Below are positions 59,923-64,000 of a stretch of DNA of 64,000 nucleotides, in pieces. The stretch lies in the NCBI RefSeq assembly GCF_035481675.1, contig NZ_JAYJJW010000001.1, positions 1,116,001-1,180,000 of the forward strand. Direction: 5' to 3'. The notes under the pieces are model-generated. The model saw nothing but the letters and a program-made list of their open reading frames with translations. It was not told the DNA's origin and ran no database searches. Within the stretch, counting starts at the first letter, position 1, and every line of letters starts with the position of its first letter. The stretch is from Alteriqipengyuania_B sp035481675 (lineage in GTDB: Bacteria; Pseudomonadota; Alphaproteobacteria; Sphingomonadales; Sphingomonadaceae). The position numbers and the translations under genes are program-made.

Positions 59923-60689
59923 CCCGCTACGCCCTTACCATCGAATTCGACGGCGGGCCGTTCCAGGGCCTGCAACGCCAGAAGCACGGGCCGAGCATCC
60001 AGGGCGCGATCGAGGCGGCGGCGCACCGGCTCACCGGGGAAGACGTCACGCTCTACAGCGCCGGGCGAACCGACAGCGGGGTCCACGCGCTGGCGATGGT
60101 CAGCCACCTCAACCTGGAAAAGGACAAGGATCCCTTCCGCCTGATGGAGGGTCTCAACGCGCATTTGCGGCCCGATCCCATCGTCGTGACGGACTGCCGG
60201 ATCGTGGACGGGGACTGGCACGCCCGCTTCTCCTGCACCGGGCGGCGCTACCTCTATCGCATCCTCAACCGCCGCGCGCCGCCCGCGCTGCTGAAAGGCC
60301 GCGTATGGCACCAGCCGCGCCCGCTCGACGAAGATGCGATGCACGACGCGGCGCAAGTCCTCGTCGGCAAGCACGATTTCACCACTTTCCGCAGCGTCAA
60401 TTGCCAGTCCGACAGCCCCGTTAAGTCGCTCGCGCTGCTGGATGTGGAGCGCGTGGGCGAGGAACTGCATATCCACGCCGCCGCGCGCAGCTTCCTCCAC
60501 CACCAGGTCCGCTCGATGGTCGGCTGCCTTGCGCTGGTCGGGCTCGGCCAGTGGAACAAGGCGAAGCTGGCAGAGGTTCTGGATGCACGGGATCGCCAGC
60601 AACTGGGCCTCAACGCCCCCGCCCACGGATTGTATTTCGTGGCCGCAACCTATCCAGACGACAACGATAAGCAGGAGAAAACCGCATGA
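59919..60689 (+). CDS. truA: tRNA pseudouridine(38-40) synthase TruA
   Basis: A 256-residue enzyme that makes pseudouridine in the anticodon stem-loop. The catalytic Asp is in YSAGRTDSGVHALAMV (AGRTDxGVHA). Also FSCTGRRYLYRI, and RSFLHHQVRSMVGCLALVGLG. The start is TTG at 59919 within the fmt stop, so it depends on translational coupling. The next gene starts within its stop (ATGA). Confidence 0.96.
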   Translation: MTRYALTIEFDGGPFQGLQRQKHGPSIQGAIEAAAHRLTGEDVTLYSAGRTDSGVHALAMVSHLNLEKDKDPFRLMEGLNAHLRPDPIVVTDCRIVDGDWHARFSCTGRRYLYRILNRRAPPALLKGRVWHQPRPLDEDAMHDAAQVLVGKHDFTTFRSVNCQSDSPVKSLALLDVERVGEELHIHAAARSFLHHQVRSMVGCLALVGLGQWNKAKLAEVLDARDRQQLGLNAPAHGLYFVAATYPDDNDKQEKTA

Positions 60690-61798
60690 GCACCACCGGC
60701 AAGCAACTCTTCACCACGCTGGAATCCGACGGCAGGCTGACGGTCGAGATCGCCGACACCACTTTTCCCGACCCGACCGGCAACCAGGTGCTGGTGAAGA
60801 TGGAAGCCGCGCCGATCAACCCGAGCGACCTTGCCATCCTGACAGGGGCCGCCGATTTCGAGAATGCGGAATACTCGCCCGGCAAGGTGGTCGCCAGGAT
60901 GCCGGAGCCGTTCAACACCGGCTCGAAAGCGCGCCACGGCCAGCGTCTGCCCGCCGGTAACGAGGGCGCAGGCACGGTCGTTGCTGCGGGCGACGGCGAG
61001 ATGGCGCAAGGCCTGATGGGCCAGCGCGTCGCCTGCGTACCCGGCAGCGCGTTCAGCCAGTACGCCATCGCCGATGCCGCCATGTGCCTGCCGCTGGGCG
61101 ACCACAGCGCAGAGGCCGGGGCATCCAGCTTCGTCAACCCGATGACCGCGCTCGGCTTCGTCGAGAATGCGAAGATGGACGGGCAGAGGGCGATCCTGCA
61201 CACGGTGGGCGCATCGAACCTTGGCCAGATGCTCAATCGCATCTGCCAGGAAGACGGGATCGCGCTCGTCAACATCGTGCGCAAGGCTGATCAGGCGGAA
61301 TTGCTGAAATCGCAGGGCGCGGAGCATATCGTGAATTCCTCGGACGAGGATTTCATGGCCCAGCTGCGCAGCGCCATCGAGGCGACGGGCGCATTCTACG
61401 GCTTCGATCCCATCGGCGGCGGCCAGATGGTCGACCACTGCTTCAAGGCGATGGAACAGGTCGCCGTGGCCCAGATGAGCGAATACAGCCGCTACGGCTC
61501 CAACCAGGCGAAGCGGATGTTCATCTACGGCCGGCTGGATTTCGGGCCGACGGTCCTGACCCCGGCATACGGCTTCGGCTGGACCCTGTCTGGCTGGCTG
61601 CTGACGCCGTTCCTGCAAAGCGCTGGCATGGAAACCGTGATGCGGATGCGCAAACGCGTGCTCGACAACCTGACCACGACCTTTGCCAGCAATTACAAGG
61701 AAAAGGTCGACCTGGAAGGCATGCTGACCAAGGAAGCGATCCTCGACTACCGCCAGATGAAGACGGGCGAGAAATACCTCGTCACCCCGAACGGGTAA
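60686..61798 (+). CDS. Medium-chain dehydrogenase/reductase (quinone-oxidoreductase-like)
   Basis: A 370-residue MDR protein. GroES-like domain: VLVKMEAAPINPSDLAILTGA, GNEGAGTVVAAGDG; Rossmann part: AILHTVGASNLGQMLNRICQEDGI. The zinc ligands of classical alcohol dehydrogenases are not seen, so it is probably a zinc-free NAD(P)H quinone oxidoreductase. Overlap with truA suggests co-transcription from fmt. Substrate unknown. Confidence 0.85.
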   Translation: MSTTGKQLFTTLESDGRLTVEIADTTFPDPTGNQVLVKMEAAPINPSDLAILTGAADFENAEYSPGKVVARMPEPFNTGSKARHGQRLPAGNEGAGTVVAAGDGEMAQGLMGQRVACVPGSAFSQYAIADAAMCLPLGDHSAEAGASSFVNPMTALGFVENAKMDGQRAILHTVGASNLGQMLNRICQEDGIALVNIVRKADQAELLKSQGAEHIVNSSDEDFMAQLRSAIEATGAFYGFDPIGGGQMVDHCFKAMEQVAVAQMSEYSRYGSNQAKRMFIYGRLDFGPTVLTPAYGFGWTLSGWLLTPFLQSAGMETVMRMRKRVLDNLTTTFASNYKEKVDLEGMLTKEAILDYRQMKTGEKYLVTPNG

Positions 61799-61843
61799 GC
61801 ACCAGGGGGCGAGCGGGTCCCGGCCTTCGCCGGGGCCCGCGCT

Positions 61844-63994
61844 CTACCGCTCCAGCCGCTGCAATTCTTCCTCCAGCCGCGCGGGATCGACTTCGCGCGG
61901 CGCGTCGCGCGGCGCATCCCGCTGGCCAGGGTTGAGGCGCACGCCGTCGCGGTCGATCCGGACATCGATGGGCACGCCTTCGATCTCGGTACGGATATTC
62001 GCGCCCTCGCCGTCAACGCCCAGCGTCGCGCCGTCACCCAGGGGGATGTCGCCGATATCGGGCACGTCGAGCGGCTCGATCGGGCCGCCGGGGTCGGTCT
62101 GCTGCGGCGAGGGACGCGGCGCGGGCGCGGTTCCGGCTTTTGCGCCAACCATGAAGTCGCGCCAGATGCGCGCGGGCAGGCCGCCGCCGGTCACGCCGTT
62201 GAGCGGCGAGTTATCGTCATTGCCGATCCACACGCCCACGACCAGCCGGCTCTCCCCTTCCCCGGCATAGCCGACGAACAGCGCGTCGCGGTTGTCCTGC
62301 GTAGTGCCGGTCTTGCCGAAATTCGGCCCCGCCAGCGTGGCCGCGCGGCCCGTCCCGGTGTTGATCGCCGCGCGCAGCATCCTTTCGATCTGCGTAAGGT
62401 CGCTGGAATAGAATTCGCCGCGCCCGCTCGTCAGCCAGTCGAACCAGCCCGCTTCTTCCGCCCTGAATGCGCGCGGTTCGACCGGATAATCGTTGCCCGC
62501 GACCGCGGCATAGGAGGCGGTCAGTTCCATCAGCGTCATGATGGATGTGCCGAGCGCGAGGCTGGGGTCGCCCTCCGCCATCGGCGAGGACACGCCCAGC
62601 CGCTGCGCCATTTCGATCACATTTTTGCTGCCGATGTCCTGCAACAGGCGCACGGCGGCCACGTTGCTGGATTGGGCAAAGGCCTGCTCCAGCGTCAGCG
62701 TGTCGGAATAGCGGTTGGCGTAGTTCTTCGGGCGATAGCTGCCGGTGGTGAAGGCGGTGTTGTCGATCGTATCCGTCGGCTCCGCCCCCGCTTCCAGCGC
62801 GGCGAGATAGACGAACAGCTTGAAGGTGGAACCCGGCTGGCGCTTCGCCTGCGTGACGCGGTTGAACGCACTTTTCGAGTAATCCTTGCCGCCGACCATC
62901 GCCACGACCTCGCCATTCGGCCGCATCGCGACCAGCGCGGCCTGCGCCCCGCCCAGCGGCGCGCGCTCCACGATCCGGCGGGCGAGGTTCTGGAGCCGGC
63001 TGTCTAGCGTGGTGGTCAGCGTCTGCCGGTCGTAGCCGCCCTGGGTCAGCTTGCGCGCCTGCGGCAGCGCCCAGTCCGCGAAATAGGTGCCGGTCGGCAC
63101 ATCGCGCTTGGTGCGAACGTCCAGCCGGGGCAGCGGCATCGCATCGGCCTCCGCCTGCGTAATATAGCCCGCGTCGGCCATCGCCTGCTTGACCATCCCC
63201 ATGCGCCGCACCGCCCGGTCCCAGTGCCGCGTCGGCGCATAGGCGGACGGCGCCTGCACCAGCCCGGCCAGCATCGCCGCCTGTTCGGGCTTCAGCTTTT
63301 CCGGCTGGCGGTAGAAATAATGCAGGCTCGCCGCGCGCAGCCCGTACACATTGTCGCCGAAATAGGCGTTGGAGAGGTAGCGGCTGAGGATCTCGTCCTT
63401 GGTCAGCCACGCCTCGAGCCAGAAGGCGATCAGCGCCTCGCGCGCCTTGCGGGTCAGCGTCTGCTCGGGAGTGAGGAAGGTGAACTTGGCGAGCTGCTGG
63501 GTGATCGTGCTCCCCCCGCCCACCCCGGTCCATGCGGCGCGAGCGATGCCCTTGGGCGAGATGCCCCAGTGGTCGTAGAAGCCGCGATCCTCGATGGCGA
63601 GGAAGGCGCTGGTCACATGGTCGGGCAGCTTCGCCGCATCGACGGGCTTTTCCACCTCCGCCCCGTTGCGCGCGATCGGCGTGCCGTCTGCGGCCAGCAG
63701 GGTGATTTGCGGCGGCACCACGGGCTGGAGCGATTTCGACAGCGGCGCGGTGATCGCGAGATAGGCGACTAGCAGCAGGAAGGTGAGCAGGATGCCGGCG
63801 ACGATCCGCACCGCCCACCAGCGCTTCCGCCGCCCGAACCAGAAGCGCTTCTGCCACCAGCGGTCGCCTGCGTGGTCGATCCTGCAATCATCGGGTCCGC
63901 GCGGCTCGTCGTCGTCATAGCCCAGCGCGGCATCGAACCGGCGGAAATCGACGCGCTCCTGCGCTTTGCCTGCGTAACCGTAATCGTCCGGCAA
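61844..63994 (-). CDS. Penicillin-binding protein 1A-type, start at or past window edge
   Basis: At least 716 residues, a bifunctional peptidoglycan synthase. Order: acidic cytosolic N-terminus, membrane helix (WWAVRIVAGILLTFLLLVAYLAI), glycosyltransferase GT51 domain (EDRGFYDHWGISPKGIARAAW, GGSTITQQLAKF), then transpeptidase with SxxK QPGSTFKLF, SxN QSSNVAAV, and KTG FGKTGTTQD. The TTG at 63994 is only the last possible start; the frame runs open to base 64000, so the true start may be outside. A Pro/Asp-rich tail follows the transpeptidase. Confidence 0.9.
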   Translation of the reverse strand: MPDDYGYAGKAQERVDFRRFDAALGYDDDEPRGPDDCRIDHAGDRWWQKRFWFGRRKRWWAVRIVAGILLTFLLLVAYLAITAPLSKSLQPVVPPQITLLAADGTPIARNGAEVEKPVDAAKLPDHVTSAFLAIEDRGFYDHWGISPKGIARAAWTGVGGGSTITQQLAKFTFLTPEQTLTRKAREALIAFWLEAWLTKDEILSRYLSNAYFGDNVYGLRAASLHYFYRQPEKLKPEQAAMLAGLVQAPSAYAPTRHWDRAVRRMGMVKQAMADAGYITQAEADAMPLPRLDVRTKRDVPTGTYFADWALPQARKLTQGGYDRQTLTTTLDSRLQNLARRIVERAPLGGAQAALVAMRPNGEVVAMVGGKDYSKSAFNRVTQAKRQPGSTFKLFVYLAALEAGAEPTDTIDNTAFTTGSYRPKNYANRYSDTLTLEQAFAQSSNVAAVRLLQDIGSKNVIEMAQRLGVSSPMAEGDPSLALGTSIMTLMELTASYAAVAGNDYPVEPRAFRAEEAGWFDWLTSGRGEFYSSDLTQIERMLRAAINTGTGRAATLAGPNFGKTGTTQDNRDALFVGYAGEGESRLVVGVWIGNDDNSPLNGVTGGGLPARIWRDFMVGAKAGTAPAPRPSPQQTDPGGPIEPLDVPDIGDIPLGDGATLGVDGEGANIRTEIEGVPIDVRIDRDGVRLNPGQRDAPRDAPREVDPARLEEELQRLER

Positions 63995-64000
63995 CTGCCA

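Overview
The window is about 64 kb of GC-rich, densely coded alphaproteobacterial chromosome. It carries the conserved block chvI-chvG-hprK-rapZ-EIIA(Man)-ptsH with pckA divergent, an HisKA_2-type kinase, a TonB-dependent receptor, rplU with a lysine/alanine tail and short moco/folate operons. Together these fit Sphingomonadales, most likely an Erythrobacteraceae member; this is inference from gene content, not a database match. No IS element, CRISPR array, rRNA operon or clear pseudogene was found.

Layout. 1-9.5 kb: a truncated glycosyltransferase, alpha/beta hydrolase, selO, an orphan astD-like dehydrogenase, two envelope proteins, rarD, pyrC, a YgfZ-like protein and a low-GC lipoprotein. 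9.5-13.5 kb: a TetR regulator divergent from a PF10118-type hydrolase, with a palindrome over the TetR start codon; then a GNAT, rpmA and rplU. 13.5-16.7 kb: a minus-strand operon tlyA-folB-(SDR remnant)-moaA-moaD-moaE. 17.3-17.8 kb: the only long gap, holding a putative leader RNA with an exceptionally long Shine-Dalgarno, an 18-codon ORF and a terminator ahead of ilvE. 18.9-23.3 kb: histidine kinase, topoisomerase IB, GST, argE and tRNA-Gln.

23.4-39.0 kb is a polysaccharide locus. One nine-gene plus-strand unit (gmd, colD-like, SDR, two GT2, fcl, WcaI-like GT4, wzx, methyltransferase) is followed by two minus-strand GT4 genes flanking a plus-strand pair that looks phage-derived (small tail-type protein plus pectate-lyase-fold tailspike/depolymerase), then a Wzy-like polymerase. 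Gmd product (GDP-4-keto-6-deoxymannose) could go to GDP-L-fucose through Fcl and to a 3,6-dideoxyhexose through the ColD-like enzyme. The priming transferase and export proteins are not in the window.

39-48.7 kb: DUF1499 protein, TonB-dependent receptor, retropepsin-like protease, egtB-egtD (ergothioneine), class II DAHP synthase and pckA. 48.9-54.9 kb: ChvI/ChvG envelope-stress two-component system leading into regulatory PTS genes, an rRNA methyltransferase and a Sel1-like protein. 55-64 kb: META-domain lipoprotein, rmuC, cysteine-rich DUF326 protein, def, recR, fmt-truA-oxidoreductase and a penicillin-binding protein whose start lies at or beyond the right edge.
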